Positions 1 to 9,039 of a stretch of 64,000 nucleotides of DNA are shown here, piece by piece; position 1 is the stretch's first letter, and every line of letters begins with the position of its first letter. This DNA comes from an uncultured Pseudomonadales bacterium. GTDB taxonomy: Bacteria > Pseudomonadota > Gammaproteobacteria > Pseudomonadales > Balneatricaceae. The notes under the pieces were generated by a model. It saw only the letters and a program-made list of their open reading frames with translations. It did no database searches and was not told the origin of the DNA. Made by a program: the position numbers and the translations under genes. The stretch lies in assembly GCA_937773555.1 (NCBI GenBank), contig CALJVT010000006.1:207501-271500 (forward strand). The letters run 5' to 3'.

Positions 1-517
1 GACTTTCGCCATCTAGGCCATAATCAACACCTGTCCAGACCATACCAGCCATCACGCCTGCGGCAGCAGGTGTGGGCAGGCCAGTAAAGTAACGGCTGTC
101 CGCTATCTCCAATTGCACGTTAAACCGAGCCAAGCGCAGGGCACCACCAGCCACATAAATAAAGGCAGCAACCCAGCCAAAATTGCCTAAACTCTGCAAC
201 GACCAAGAAAATAGAATCAGTGCAGGCGCCACACCAAAGGCCACCACATCAGCTAAGCTGTCGTATTCTGCACCAAACTTACTTGTTGTATTGGTGAGTC
301 GGGCAACCCTACCATCCAGGGTATCGAGCACCATAGAGATAAAGATGGCAATGGCAGCATTTTCAAAATTGCCACTCATGCCAGAAACAACGGCATAGAA
401 GCCAGAAAATAGGGATGCCGTGGTGAAACTATTGGGCAGTAGATAAACGCCTTTTGCTGGCTTCTTAACTGCCACCTCCTCTTCGGTATTGGATTGGTCG
501 GAAGAATCTGGACTCAT
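1..517 (-). CDS. pssA: CDP-diacylglycerol--serine O-phosphatidyltransferase, 3' end beyond left edge
   Basis: This inner-membrane enzyme makes phosphatidylserine, the precursor of phosphatidylethanolamine, from CDP-diacylglycerol and serine. About 172 N-terminal codons are visible and the gene runs off the left edge. After a hydrophilic N-terminus there is a membrane segment, then the CDP-alcohol phosphotransferase signature spread over DGRVAR, GAEYDSLAD and following residues (roughly 66-90), with the conserved Asp residues present. The start at 517 gives MSPDSSDQ and lies ahead of all conserved sequence. It is on the same strand as ilvIH, as in pseudomonads, but a terminator-like hairpin separates it from ilvH, so it may have its own promoter. 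In Pseudomonas ilvC lies between ilvH and pssA; here it does not. Confidence 0.9.
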   Translation of the reverse strand, partial: MSPDSSDQSNTEEEVAVKKPAKGVYLLPNSFTTASLFSGFYAVVSGMSGNFENAAIAIFISMVLDTLDGRVARLTNTTSKFGAEYDSLADVVAFGVAPALILFSWSLQSLGNFGWVAAFIYVAGGALRLARFNVQLEIADSRYFTGLPTPAAAGVMAGMVWTGVDYGLDGES

Positions 518-589
518 AGGTACACTGCTCTTTAAATTAATTGGCACTAGCTTAACATGCCTGCACAATAATAATAAAATCCTAGACAA

Positions 590-617
590 GAAAAAGGCCG
601 TATTCACGACCTTTTAT
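590..617 (-). terminator. Probable terminator after ilvH
   Basis: Read on the minus strand, an AAAAGG arm and a CCTTTTT arm flank a short CG-containing loop and run into T residues. It lies between the ilvH stop and the pssA start, so it probably ends the ilvIH transcript. The stem is short and A/T-rich. Confidence 0.5.
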
Positions 618-641
618 AGGGCTATAGAGGCTTATCAGGCG

Positions 642-1133
642 CTATAAACTCAACACCTTATCACCCCTAGCAATACCTGAGACTCCAGTTCTCACTGTTT
701 CAAGTACATAGGCTTCGCCTATTGCATTGATAAAGGCGTCTAATTTACCTTGATCGCCTATTAACTGCACGGTATAAATACTGCTAGTTACATCAACGAT
801 CTGGCCACGAAAAATATCTACTGTGCGCTTCACTTCATCCCGATGCTGACCTGTCGCTTTCAGCTTAATCAACATCATTTCGCGTTCAATATGCTCACCC
901 TCTGTTAGGTCAACCAATTTTACCACTTCAATGAGCTTATTTAACTGTTTAGTGATTTGCTCAATAACGCGATCACTACCCGAGGTAGTTACCGTAAGGC
1001 GCGATAAGGTGGGGTCTTCAGTTGGCGCCACAGTCAGGGTTTCAATATTAAAGTTACGCTGGGAAAACAAACCCACTACGCGAGATAGAGCACCAGCTTC
1101 GTTTTCTAACAATACCGCTATGATATGCCTCAT
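642..1133 (-). CDS. ilvH: Acetolactate synthase small (regulatory) subunit
   Basis: This is the regulatory subunit of acetohydroxyacid synthase. It pairs with IlvI and confers valine feedback inhibition in branched-chain amino acid synthesis. The 163-residue length is typical of IlvH. The N-terminal ACT domain opens with MRHIIAVLLENEAGALSRVV, and the C-terminal regulatory half ends near GIARGDKVLSL. I placed the start at 1133 because it gives the family N-terminus; a longer frame upstream only reads back into ilvI. The ATG overlaps the ilvI TAA by one base (TAATG), which indicates translational coupling and equimolar subunits. Confidence 0.95.
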   Translation of the reverse strand: MRHIIAVLLENEAGALSRVVGLFSQRNFNIETLTVAPTEDPTLSRLTVTTSGSDRVIEQITKQLNKLIEVVKLVDLTEGEHIEREMMLIKLKATGQHRDEVKRTVDIFRGQIVDVTSSIYTVQLIGDQGKLDAFINAIGEAYVLETVRTGVSGIARGDKVLSL

Positions 1134-2854
1134 TAAGTTCGCTCCGTCTTGCTCAACCACATGTCACGCATAGATGCCTTAGGCACCAGCATGGGATACA
1201 CATGTTCTGTTGGATCAATGTGGATGTCGAGGAACACAAGTTCATCTTTTAAGGCAAACGCCTCTTCCAAAGCCGGAATAAGCTCTGCTTCAGTTTTAAC
1301 CGTAATTGCTTTATGCCCATAGGCATCTGTGAGTTTGTGGAAGTCTGGCAATGATTTCACATACGACTGGGAGTGACGACTGTCATAATTCATGTCTTGC
1401 CACTGCCGCACCATTCCTAGAGATTGGTTATTCAAACATACAATTTTTACAGGAATATCATATTGACTACAGGTGGAAAACTCCTGCAGGTTCATCTGAA
1501 AACTACCCTCACCCGTTACACACACTACTTCGGCGTCTGGATAATGCAGCTTAACGCCCATGGCCGCTGGGAAGCCAAAGCCCATGGTGCCTAGCCCACC
1601 TGAGTTGATCCACCTGTTAGGTTTGTCAAACTTGTAATATTGAGCTGCAAACATTTGATGCTGACCTACGTCAGAACATATGTAAGCATCCCCTTTAGTA
1701 ACTTTATAGAGCGCCTCAATAACCTGCTGAGGCTTAAGCAAGCCGTTATCATTAAGCTCGTACCGACCACCATGGCGCTGACGCCACTGATCTATTTGGC
1801 TCCACCATTCAGACAATGCCTCTGCGTCTGGCACCCTGTCAGTCTTGGCAAGCAAAGCTAGCATTTCTATCAACACGCTCTTTGCTGGGCCCACAATGGG
1901 CACATCTGCTGCGATCGTTTTTGAAATAGATGATGGATCAATGTCAATATGAATAATTTTAGCTGTAGGGCAAAACTTCTCTGTGGCATTGGTCACGCGA
2001 TCATCAAAGCGCGCACCAATACTTAAAATTAAGTCTGAGTTATGCAGCGCTGTGTTAGCTTCATAGGTGCCGTGCATGCCCGGCCATCCTAACCACAAGG
2101 GATCAGATGCTGGAAAGCCACCTAGCCCCATGAGCGTAGTCGTTACTGGGTAATTTAGCGTTCGAGCCAATTCAGTTGCTTCAGCAGATGCTCTGCCTCC
2201 TATGGTACCGCCACCTACAATAATCATCGGGCGACGCGCACTTAATAAAAGCTCAACGGCTTTCTTAATTTGGCCACTATGGCCACGGGTGGCTGGACTG
2301 TACGAACGCATGGACACTGATTCGGGGTAGTGGTACTCAAACTTGTCCGTTGGGGTCGTCATATCCTTGGGGATATCAATCACCACTGGGCCAGGACGGC
2401 CACTACTAGCAATGTAAAATGCCTTCTTGATTAGGCCTGGAATCTCGGAAGGGTGTTTAACTGCAAAGTTATGTTTAACTACAGGACGGGAAACACCCAT
2501 CATATCGGTTTCTTGGAAAGCGTCTTCGCCAATTAACGTGCTGGGTACCTGGCCACAAAGCACTACCATGGGAATAGAATCCATAAACGCGGTTGCAATA
2601 CCTGTTACTGCATTGGTCGCACCGGGGCCAGAGGTTACAAGCACTACCCCTGGCTTACCAGATGCCCGGGCATAGGCGTCTGCCATATGAGTTGCCGCTT
2701 GTTCGTGGCGTACTAAAATATGTTTAATTTGCTCTTGTTGAGCCAAGGCATCGTATATATGCAATACAGAACCACCTGGGTAGCCGTATATATACTCTAT
2801 TTTTTGATCCTGTAGGCTGCGGATCACCATTTCTGCGCCGGAAAGCATTTCCAC
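1133..2854 (-). CDS. ilvI: Acetolactate synthase large (catalytic) subunit
   Basis: The thiamine-diphosphate enzyme condenses two pyruvates, or pyruvate and 2-ketobutyrate, in the first common step of valine, leucine and isoleucine synthesis. It has 573 residues, standard for the family. The N-terminal pyrimidine-binding domain starts MEMLSGAEMVIRSL and includes YGYPGGSV and the conserved glutamate in RHEQAATH (about residues 25-55). A central FAD-type domain follows, and the C-terminal diphosphate domain carries GEGSFQMNLQE (about 435). GEG in place of GDG also occurs in pseudomonad IlvI, from memory. It heads the ilvIH pair. No leader peptide rich in branched-chain codons is obvious upstream. 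Confidence 0.96.
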   Translation of the reverse strand: MEMLSGAEMVIRSLQDQKIEYIYGYPGGSVLHIYDALAQQEQIKHILVRHEQAATHMADAYARASGKPGVVLVTSGPGATNAVTGIATAFMDSIPMVVLCGQVPSTLIGEDAFQETDMMGVSRPVVKHNFAVKHPSEIPGLIKKAFYIASSGRPGPVVIDIPKDMTTPTDKFEYHYPESVSMRSYSPATRGHSGQIKKAVELLLSARRPMIIVGGGTIGGRASAEATELARTLNYPVTTTLMGLGGFPASDPLWLGWPGMHGTYEANTALHNSDLILSIGARFDDRVTNATEKFCPTAKIIHIDIDPSSISKTIAADVPIVGPAKSVLIEMLALLAKTDRVPDAEALSEWWSQIDQWRQRHGGRYELNDNGLLKPQQVIEALYKVTKGDAYICSDVGQHQMFAAQYYKFDKPNRWINSGGLGTMGFGFPAAMGVKLHYPDAEVVCVTGEGSFQMNLQEFSTCSQYDIPVKIVCLNNQSLGMVRQWQDMNYDSRHSQSYVKSLPDFHKLTDAYGHKAITVKTEAELIPALEEAFALKDELVFLDIHIDPTEHVYPMLVPKASMRDMWLSKTERT

Positions 2855-3287
2855 TGTATTATCCTCTCACCGCATTCTAAACGAAGCGATTATTATTTGT
2901 CTGAGATCTATCTCATGTAACCATCGAAGAATCACGGGCAGCGCTTGTAGCCAGACCGCAATATCGTGCAGGCACCAATGTGCCTATAGTGGTGACGCTC
3001 GGAGATCAGGCATTGTCGGGTTGCAACGTGCGTAGAACTCAGGGCAGACAAGCGAAAGGGTACTGCTTACCGTATCACAAACGCCAGGGATCACCTGAGC
3101 GACATGTGCATCAACCTAAAGGAATAATTTTCACACGCCAAGGCCCGTAATTCAATAGCTTAAGCAAAAAACAGGGGTTAATTTATTATAAATTGATAAA
3201 ATTCTTCGGTGCTTTTTCAAACCTGATACAAACGTTTGGTGGTATAGTGATTGGAAAATAGCAAAACGTTTAGCTTGGGGGGTGTTT
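2855..3287. other. 433-bp intergenic region between divergent ilvI and a small unknown gene
   Basis: No convincing reading frame or RNA gene was found on either strand. A small hairpin (6-bp arms AGGCAC and GTGCCT at 2970-2985, loop CAAT) lies within the likely ilvI leader without a T-run. A perfect 10-bp palindrome CAAACGTTTG sits at 3229-3238, just upstream of a TATAGT hexamer (3243-3248) that could be a -10 for the rightward gene. No attenuator with branched-chain control codons could be recognised. Confidence 0.5.
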
Positions 3288-3554
3288 ATGTCTAGTTTAG
3301 AGTTACGAAATCGTGAGCGAGTGATTGAAGAGTTGCGTATTTTCCTAAAAAAAATCTTTGTTGAGCCCGATATTATCCCTCACTCTTTAGCCATCGCGCG
3401 CGAATTAATTGATGAAGATAACGCAGACGCTATTATTGCTCAAAAAATATCAGACACCACCAACGTGAAAATTTATGCCGAGCATAGTGATGCAGACCGG
3501 CTATTTTTACAAGTTTTGCGAGAAGTTGTTAGGGATGAAAAGGCACTGTATTAA
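3288..3554 (+). CDS. Small protein of unknown function (88 aa)
   Basis: I do not recognise a family. The protein is 88 residues, charged and rich in Glu, Asp and Arg, with no signal peptide or membrane segment; it looks largely helical. It begins MSSLELRNRERVIEELR and ends VVRDEKALY. The ATG at 3288 is preferred over a GTG at 3282 because a G-rich ribosome site (GGGGGG) lies at good spacing before it. It stands alone on the plus strand, divergent from ilvI, and is followed by a hairpin and T-run that fit a terminator overlapping its stop codon. Good ribosome site, terminator and ordinary codons suggest a real gene. Confidence 0.7.
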   Translation: MSSLELRNRERVIEELRIFLKKIFVEPDIIPHSLAIARELIDEDNADAIIAQKISDTTNVKIYAEHSDADRLFLQVLREVVRDEKALY

Positions 3555-3567
3555 ACAATGCCTTTTT
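3538..3567 (+). terminator. Rho-independent terminator of the small gene
   Basis: AAAAGGCA (3538-3545) pairs with TGCCTTTT (3559-3566) around a 13-base loop and runs into T residues. It overlaps the stop codon of the 88-aa gene. Confidence 0.65.
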
Positions 3568-3597
3568 AATAGCTAGCTACCGATTAAAGTGGCAAGA

Positions 3598-6183
3598 CTA
3601 GTGCTTGGTAGGCAACCCAAAGGTCAACTTGGAACCTTTCACATCAACCACAATAATTTGCCCGGGCAAAAAATTGCCAGCTAACAACTCCTGAGCTAGG
3701 GGGTTTTCTAAATTACGCTGAATTGCGCGCTTTAGGGGTCTGGCTCCATAGACCGGATCAAAACCCTCTTCCACCAGCAAATTTTTAGCCGCAGTTGTCA
3801 GCTGGAGGCTTAACTCGTGCTCCTGTAGCCGTTCATGCAGCCTTAATAACTGGATATCTGCTATTTCTCGGACATGCTCTTTTCCTAAGGGGTGGAACAC
3901 CACCAGCTCATCGATGCGGTTGAGTAATTCTGGTCTAAAGTGAGCGCCCACTATATCTAGCACTGCTGTGCGCATTTCTTCGTACTGACTTTCATCAGGC
4001 ATGGTTTGGATCACATCCGAACCCATGTTTGAGGTCATCACAATCACTGTATTACGGAAGTCTACAGTACGACCTTGGCCATCCGTAAGTCGGCCATCCT
4101 CTAGCACCTGCAACAAGATATTGAACACATCAGGGTGAGCCTTTTCAACTTCATCTAGCAACAACACTGAATAAGGCCTGCGACGAACCGCCTCTGTTAA
4201 ATAACCACCTTCTTCATACCCAACATAACCTGGCGGGGCACCAATAAGCCGAGCTATTGAGTGTTTTTCCATAAACTCAGACATATCGATACGCACCAGA
4301 GCTTGCTCTGTATCGAACAAGAAGGTCGCTAAAGATTTACATAATTGCGTTTTTCCTACACCCGTTGGCCCAAGGAATAGAAAAGACCCATTAGGGCGAT
4401 TTGGGTCAGCCAAACCAGAACGTGAGCGGCGCACAGCATTGGAAACGCTAGACACGGCTTCAGATTGGCCAATAACTTGATGGTGTAAAGCGTCCTCCAT
4501 GTTCAAAAGTTTCTCTCGCTCACCTGCCAACATGCGCCTCACAGGGATACCGGTCCACATGCTCACCACTTCAGCAATTTCTTCTTCACCTACCTTGCTG
4601 CGCAATAGCGTAGTTTCTAAACCTTCAGCCTCATGAGCTGCTTCTAGTTGTTTTTCTAGATCTGGAATAGTTCCATACTGCAGTTCAGACATTCTCCCCA
4701 AATTACTATTACGACGGGCGACTTCTAACTCTTGTCGTGCCACTTCTAGTTCTTCCTTAACCTTTTGCACACCATAGACAGAAGCCTTTTCGGCATTCCA
4801 AATTTCAAGTAAGTCAGCAAATTCTTTTTCTTGCTGAGCCAATTCGTCTTCTAAGCCTTTCAAACGGGCAGTAGCCGCTTTATCTGTTTCTTTTCTCAGC
4901 GCTTCACGCTCAATCTTCAACTGAATCATGTGACGCTCAAGCTTATCCATTACTTCAGGCTTGGAGTCCATTTCCATTCGAATTCGGCTTCCTGCTTCAT
5001 CGATTAAATCAATGGCTTTATCTGGTAACTGGCGATCAGTAATATAGCGTTGAGACAATCGTGCGGCCGCAATAATGGCAGAGTCAGTGATGTCTACACC
5101 ATGGTGTAATTCATAACGTTCTTTTAACCCACGTAATATTGCAATAGTGGCTTGTTCGGTAGGCTCACCTACAAATACTTTTTGGAAACGACGCTCAAGA
5201 GCAGCATCTTTTTCAATGTACTTACGGTATTCATCTAAGGTAGTGGCTCCCAAACAATGCAACTCTCCCCGAGCAAGGGCCGGCTTCAGCATGTTGCCAG
5301 CATCCATTGCGCCTTCGCCTTTACCTGCACCTACCATGGTATGAATTTCGTCAATAAACAAGATGACGTTACCTTCTTGTTTACTCAGCTCATTGAGGAC
5401 ACTCTTAAGGCGCTCTTCAAATTCTCCACGATATTTTGCACCAGCAATAAGTGCACCCATATCCAAAGACAACACTTGTTTACCAATTAAACCTTCTGGC
5501 ACTTCACCATTGACAATGCGCTGAGCCAAACCTTCTACGATAGCTGTTTTACCTACCCCTGGTTCACCTATTAACACCGGGTTATTTTTAGTTCGACGCT
5601 GCAACACTTGAATGGCACGGCGAATCTCATCATCACGACCAATAACAGGGTCTAGCTTGCCAGCTTCAGCACGCTGCGTAAGGTTAATGGTGAATTTATC
5701 CAACGCCTGACGTTCCTCTTCTGCACCTTGGCTGTCCACTTTGTCACCACCTCGCAGCTTATCTATAGCCTGAGTGAGCTTAATAGCTTTCACACCAGCT
5801 TTTGCCAACAAACCACCTACACCGTTTTTGTCTTGCACCAAGGCCACAATCAATTGCTCACTGGAAATAAATTGATCCCCGAGTTTTCCAGCAGCCTTTT
5901 CAGCTAAGTTAAAAAGCCGCGACAAGCCATTACCAAAGTGCACGTCGCCACTGTCGTTAGCCACTTTGGCCATATTATTTAAACGCTGACTTAGCTTAGT
6001 TTGTAACATGGGCATATCTGCCCCCGCCTGAACTAATAAAGATTGTGCTGAGCCCCCCTGCTGCTGCAGTAAAGCACTGAGCATGTGCTCAGGCTCAATA
6101 AATTGGTGGTCTAAAGAAAGGGCCAAAGATTGGGCTTCGCCCATGGCTTCTTGTAAACGATTGGTGAGTTTTTCAAAACGCAT
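3598..6183 (-). CDS. clpB: ATP-dependent disaggregase ClpB
   Basis: This cytoplasmic hexameric AAA+ chaperone extracts polypeptides from aggregates together with DnaK. It has 861 residues, normal for ClpB. The order is an N-terminal Clp repeat domain (1-150), first ATPase domain with Walker A GEPGVGKT (about 205) and [12 protein letters not shown], a long coiled-coil middle domain (about 410-520, heptad-like Glu/Lys/Leu), second ATPase domain with GPTGVGKT (about 605), and a C-terminal domain with [12 protein letters not shown]. The start at 6183 gives the family N-terminus [11 protein letters not shown]; an upstream frame extension has no similarity. A sigma-32 promoter lies about 80 bp upstream, so heat induction is likely. 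Downstream order clpB-yfiH-rluD-bamD matches Pseudomonas. Confidence 0.97.
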   Translation of the reverse strand: MRFEKLTNRLQEAMGEAQSLALSLDHQFIEPEHMLSALLQQQGGSAQSLLVQAGADMPMLQTKLSQRLNNMAKVANDSGDVHFGNGLSRLFNLAEKAAGKLGDQFISSEQLIVALVQDKNGVGGLLAKAGVKAIKLTQAIDKLRGGDKVDSQGAEEERQALDKFTINLTQRAEAGKLDPVIGRDDEIRRAIQVLQRRTKNNPVLIGEPGVGKTAIVEGLAQRIVNGEVPEGLIGKQVLSLDMGALIAGAKYRGEFEERLKSVLNELSKQEGNVILFIDEIHTMVGAGKGEGAMDAGNMLKPALARGELHCLGATTLDEYRKYIEKDAALERRFQKVFVGEPTEQATIAILRGLKERYELHHGVDITDSAIIAAARLSQRYITDRQLPDKAIDLIDEAGSRIRMEMDSKPEVMDKLERHMIQLKIEREALRKETDKAATARLKGLEDELAQQEKEFADLLEIWNAEKASVYGVQKVKEELEVARQELEVARRNSNLGRMSELQYGTIPDLEKQLEAAHEAEGLETTLLRSKVGEEEIAEVVSMWTGIPVRRMLAGEREKLLNMEDALHHQVIGQSEAVSSVSNAVRRSRSGLADPNRPNGSFLFLGPTGVGKTQLCKSLATFLFDTEQALVRIDMSEFMEKHSIARLIGAPPGYVGYEEGGYLTEAVRRRPYSVLLLDEVEKAHPDVFNILLQVLEDGRLTDGQGRTVDFRNTVIVMTSNMGSDVIQTMPDESQYEEMRTAVLDIVGAHFRPELLNRIDELVVFHPLGKEHVREIADIQLLRLHERLQEHELSLQLTTAAKNLLVEEGFDPVYGARPLKRAIQRNLENPLAQELLAGNFLPGQIIVVDVKGSKLTFGLPTKH

Positions 6184-6261
6184 AATAAACCTCAATAAAA
6201 CTCGTCGGCGATATTCACAGATGTCTGAATAAGGTAACACAGTGATTAACTTCTTATGGAT

Positions 6262-6290
6262 AAGTGGGGTCTTGGGTCTGCGTTTTCAAG
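6262..6290 (-). promoter_or_regulatory. Sigma-32 (heat-shock) promoter of clpB
   Basis: On the minus strand CTTGAAA (6284-6290) is followed after 14 bp by CCCCACTT (6262-6269). This matches the RpoH consensus CTTGAAA, 11-16 bp spacer, CCCCATnT, with one mismatch. It lies 79 bp upstream of the clpB start and in the right orientation. Confidence 0.82.
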
Positions 6291-6317
6291 TGATAAACAC
6301 TAAAACATTAGGAAAGC

Positions 6318-7076
6318 CTAAACTATCCAAATAAGACTAGCCATGCGCCCACTTGCTGGGTCACGGCGATGAGAATAGAAACGATCTGAAGCCGACAGGG
6401 TGCAATATTCACCGCCAAAGACCTTAGTGACACCCAGCCCCACTAGCTCTTTACGAGCCAAAGCATATAGATTACCTAACCACTTTTGAGGCTTTGCAGG
6501 AATGGCCGTGAATTCTTTGCAGCTACCGGAAACATCAGCACCAAAGGCATGAAGTACATCTGGCCCAACTTCGAAGGCATCTGGGCCAATGGCTGGGCCA
6601 AGCCACACTATCACGTCAGTAGGATCTGGAAACTGCGATACCGCTTTGCTGAGAATACCTTTGGCTAGCCCCTGCCAGCCGGCATGAACCGCAGCAACTT
6701 GCGTGCCCTTAGCATTGCATAACAGCACTGGCAAACAATCAGCACTCATTACTACACATGGCCAGTTTTTGGTTTGCGTAAAGCTACCATCACAGTCATA
6801 CAACCCAGCTTTTGCAGGTAAGCTTAATAGCTTTGAAGAGTGGGTTTGATTAAGCCAAAAAGGTTGGCGCTCTAGGCCAAGGTCTTGCTGTAATTGAAGA
6901 CGATGCCGCGCCACACGCTGCGGGCAGTCTTGCACGTGCCGTGCCAAATTAAACCCCGCTAAACCAATAACTGGCTCATTGGCCTTTAAATCACGGCAAG
7001 TCGATATTGCGCGGATATTGGCTGGCGCAGGCCAGTCTGGTGTTAAGTAACACGAAGGCTGGCCCGGGTAATTCAT
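6318..7076 (-). CDS. pgeF: Multicopper polyphenol oxidase / peptidoglycan editing factor family protein
   Basis: This belongs to the YfiH/PgeF (LACC1-type) family. E. coli PgeF helps keep wrong residues out of peptidoglycan precursors, and other members act on purine nucleosides. The 252 residues show the family motifs QTHSS (about 88), MSADCLPVLL (about 110), AAVHAGWQGLAKGI (about 128) with the metal-binding Cys and His residues, WLGPAIGP, and SHRRDPASGRMASLIW at the C-terminus. The ATG overlaps the rluD TAA by one base (TAATG), so the two are co-translated. The pairing rluD-yfiH is widely conserved. Family assignment is firm; which physiological substrate applies here is inference. Confidence 0.9.
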   Translation of the reverse strand: MNYPGQPSCYLTPDWPAPANIRAISTCRDLKANEPVIGLAGFNLARHVQDCPQRVARHRLQLQQDLGLERQPFWLNQTHSSKLLSLPAKAGLYDCDGSFTQTKNWPCVVMSADCLPVLLCNAKGTQVAAVHAGWQGLAKGILSKAVSQFPDPTDVIVWLGPAIGPDAFEVGPDVLHAFGADVSGSCKEFTAIPAKPQKWLGNLYALARKELVGLGVTKVFGGEYCTLSASDRFYSHRRDPASGRMASLIWIV

Positions 7077-8047
7077 TAGAGACGCGAGTGAGGGTTGAGC
7101 TTAGTATCAGTGACAAGGTGCTTCAGTAAGTCGACCATATCATCTGGCAAATCTACTTCCCACTCCATATCTTCATGGGTAATGGGGTGCATTAGCTCTA
7201 ACCGCTTGGCATGAAGCGCTTGACGCTTAAAAGCACGCAAACTATCCAAAAACTCTTCTTCGCAACCTTTAGGTAACCTCTGCCTTCCACCATACAGAGG
7301 GTCCCCCTGCAATGGGTAGTTAATGTGCGTCATATGTACACGAATTTGGTGGGTGCGACCCGTTTCCAATTTCAAGCGAATATGAGTATGGGCCCGAAAA
7401 CGACGGAGCACTCTAAAGTGAGTAATGGCTTCTTTACCAACTGCCGACACTGCCATTTTTAAACGATTGCGGCTATGGCGCCCCATAGGTTCATCTACCG
7501 TACCACCCCCTGTAAGTACACCCTGAACAACTGCTTCATACTCGCGGCCCATGCTACGATCTTGCAACTGAGCCACTAACGCAGTTTGAGCAGGAAGGGT
7601 TTTAGCAACCACCATCAACCCCGTAGTATCTTTGTCTAGGCGATGGACAATACCGGCTCGAGGAACGCCATTAAGCTGCGGACAGTGGTGTAATAGGGCA
7701 TTTAACAAGGTGCCACCATGGTGGCCAGCTGCTGGATGGACTACTAGGCCTGCAGCTTTGTTAATGATCAGGATATGATCATCTTCATAAACAATATCAA
7801 TATCGATAGGTTCAGGCTGCCACCGCTCTTGAATTTCAATTTTACATTCTAAGGTGATCTTTTCACCACCATAGAGTTTTTCTCTAGGCCGAAGCTGCTC
7901 GCCATTGACGAGAATATCGCCTTCTTCAATCCACTTTTTTAAGCGTGAGCGCGAGTAATCAGGAAATGCCACTGCGGCAATTTGGTCAACACGCATGCCT
8001 GCCCATTCTGGGTCGACTTGCGCTTGGAGGGAAATAGTTTCGTGCAT
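7076..8047 (-). CDS. rluD: 23S rRNA pseudouridine(1911/1915/1917) synthase
   Basis: The enzyme converts three uridines in helix 69 of 23S rRNA to pseudouridine, important for subunit joining. It has 323 residues. The N-terminal S4-like RNA-binding domain (about 15-75) carries SRSRLKKWIEEGDILVNG, and the catalytic domain contains the RluA-family signature HRLDKDTTGLMVVAK (about 138), where the Asp is the nucleophile. GRTHQIRVHM is also present (about 230). It is divergent from bamD, the same arrangement as yfiO-rluD in E. coli and Pseudomonas, and its stop overlaps the yfiH start. Confidence 0.96.
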   Translation of the reverse strand: MHETISLQAQVDPEWAGMRVDQIAAVAFPDYSRSRLKKWIEEGDILVNGEQLRPREKLYGGEKITLECKIEIQERWQPEPIDIDIVYEDDHILIINKAAGLVVHPAAGHHGGTLLNALLHHCPQLNGVPRAGIVHRLDKDTTGLMVVAKTLPAQTALVAQLQDRSMGREYEAVVQGVLTGGGTVDEPMGRHSRNRLKMAVSAVGKEAITHFRVLRRFRAHTHIRLKLETGRTHQIRVHMTHINYPLQGDPLYGGRQRLPKGCEEEFLDSLRAFKRQALHAKRLELMHPITHEDMEWEVDLPDDMVDLLKHLVTDTKLNPHSRL

Positions 8048-8180
8048 GTTAAGACTTTCGTTGGCGCTAGTTGAACTAGCATATTAAACTAGAGTCTATT
8101 GTACAGTATTTCCGAGCAATTACGCTGCTCAATAGACAATGATATACTCCAACCTCTTTGCAACAGGCAACTTAAACACT

Positions 8181-9032
8181 ATGCAACACAAGACTTTAAA
8201 CCACTTCCTTCGTATCCCCTTAATTATAATCATCAGTTTAATGCTTAGCGCATGCTCTAGCACTAGCACTGAGCCCGTAATTGAAGACGTAAAACCAGAA
8301 GCAGAACTATATGCAAGCGCTATGGTGAAGCTGGAAGATGGCAACTACCGGCCAGCCATAGCAGATTTAGAAGCAATGGAAGCTCGCTATCCCTATGGGC
8401 GTTATTCTGAGCAAGCCCAACTTGAGTTAGTTTACGCTTACTATCGCAGCAGCCAGCCCACAGCTGCAAAAACAGCAGCTTCTCGTTTTATCCGTTTACA
8501 TCCAGACCACGAACACGTGGACTATGCATACTATTTAAAGGGCCTAACCGCTTTTGAAGAAAATGTGGGTGCGTTTGATCAATATCTTGGCACTGACAAG
8601 GCGAAAAAAGACCCTGGTGCGGCGCGAGACTCCTTTACTGATTTTTCAACATTACTCAGCCGCTTTCCAAATAGCGAATACGCTGCAGATTCTCGAGTAC
8701 GGATGGTTTATCTACGAAACTTACTGGCTAAACACGAAATTCATGTAGCCAACTACTACCTTTCTCGCAATGCCTGGCTAGCGGCGGCAAACCGAGGCAA
8801 ATACGTGGTGGAAAATTACCAACTTACGCCAGCAGTAGAAGACGCTTTGAAGGTTATGGTACAGGCTTATACAGAATTGGGGTTATTAGATAATGCCAGC
8901 AACGCTCAGCAAGTATTAGCGGCCAACTTTGGTGATCCCAGCTCAGCTAATGAAGCTGCGATAGACGAGTCACAAGACGTCTTCGAGCAACGATCTTGGT
9001 TTAAACGGCTAACATTCGACTTATTTGAATAA
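8181..9032 (+). CDS. bamD: Outer membrane assembly lipoprotein BamD
   Basis: BamD is the essential lipoprotein of the BAM complex that inserts beta-barrel proteins into the outer membrane. I start it at 8181, which gives a lipoprotein signal peptide: a short basic N-terminus, a hydrophobic core and the lipobox LSAC with Cys about residue 25. A longer in-frame start at 8139 would place a hydrophilic stretch before the signal. The mature part shows TPR-like helical repeats, including the region around YPYGRYSEQAQLELVYAYY and the insert around GAARDSFTDFSTLLSRFP. Length (283 aa) is slightly longer than E. coli BamD. It is divergent from rluD. No pilS/pilR follows it, unlike in Pseudomonas. Confidence 0.95.
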   Translation: MQHKTLNHFLRIPLIIIISLMLSACSSTSTEPVIEDVKPEAELYASAMVKLEDGNYRPAIADLEAMEARYPYGRYSEQAQLELVYAYYRSSQPTAAKTAASRFIRLHPDHEHVDYAYYLKGLTAFEENVGAFDQYLGTDKAKKDPGAARDSFTDFSTLLSRFPNSEYAADSRVRMVYLRNLLAKHEIHVANYYLSRNAWLAAANRGKYVVENYQLTPAVEDALKVMVQAYTELGLLDNASNAQQVLAANFGDPSSANEAAIDESQDVFEQRSWFKRLTFDLFE

Positions 9033-9039
9033 TAGCCTG

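Noticed and set aside
2855-3060. Branched-chain leader peptide and attenuator for ilvIH
   Set aside because: No short frame rich in Leu, Val or Ile codons with a terminator was found; the only ATG reading soon meets a stop.
3229-3238. CAAACGTTTG as a second PsrA operator
   Set aside because: The half-sites have no spacer, whereas the described site needs 2-4 bp between them.
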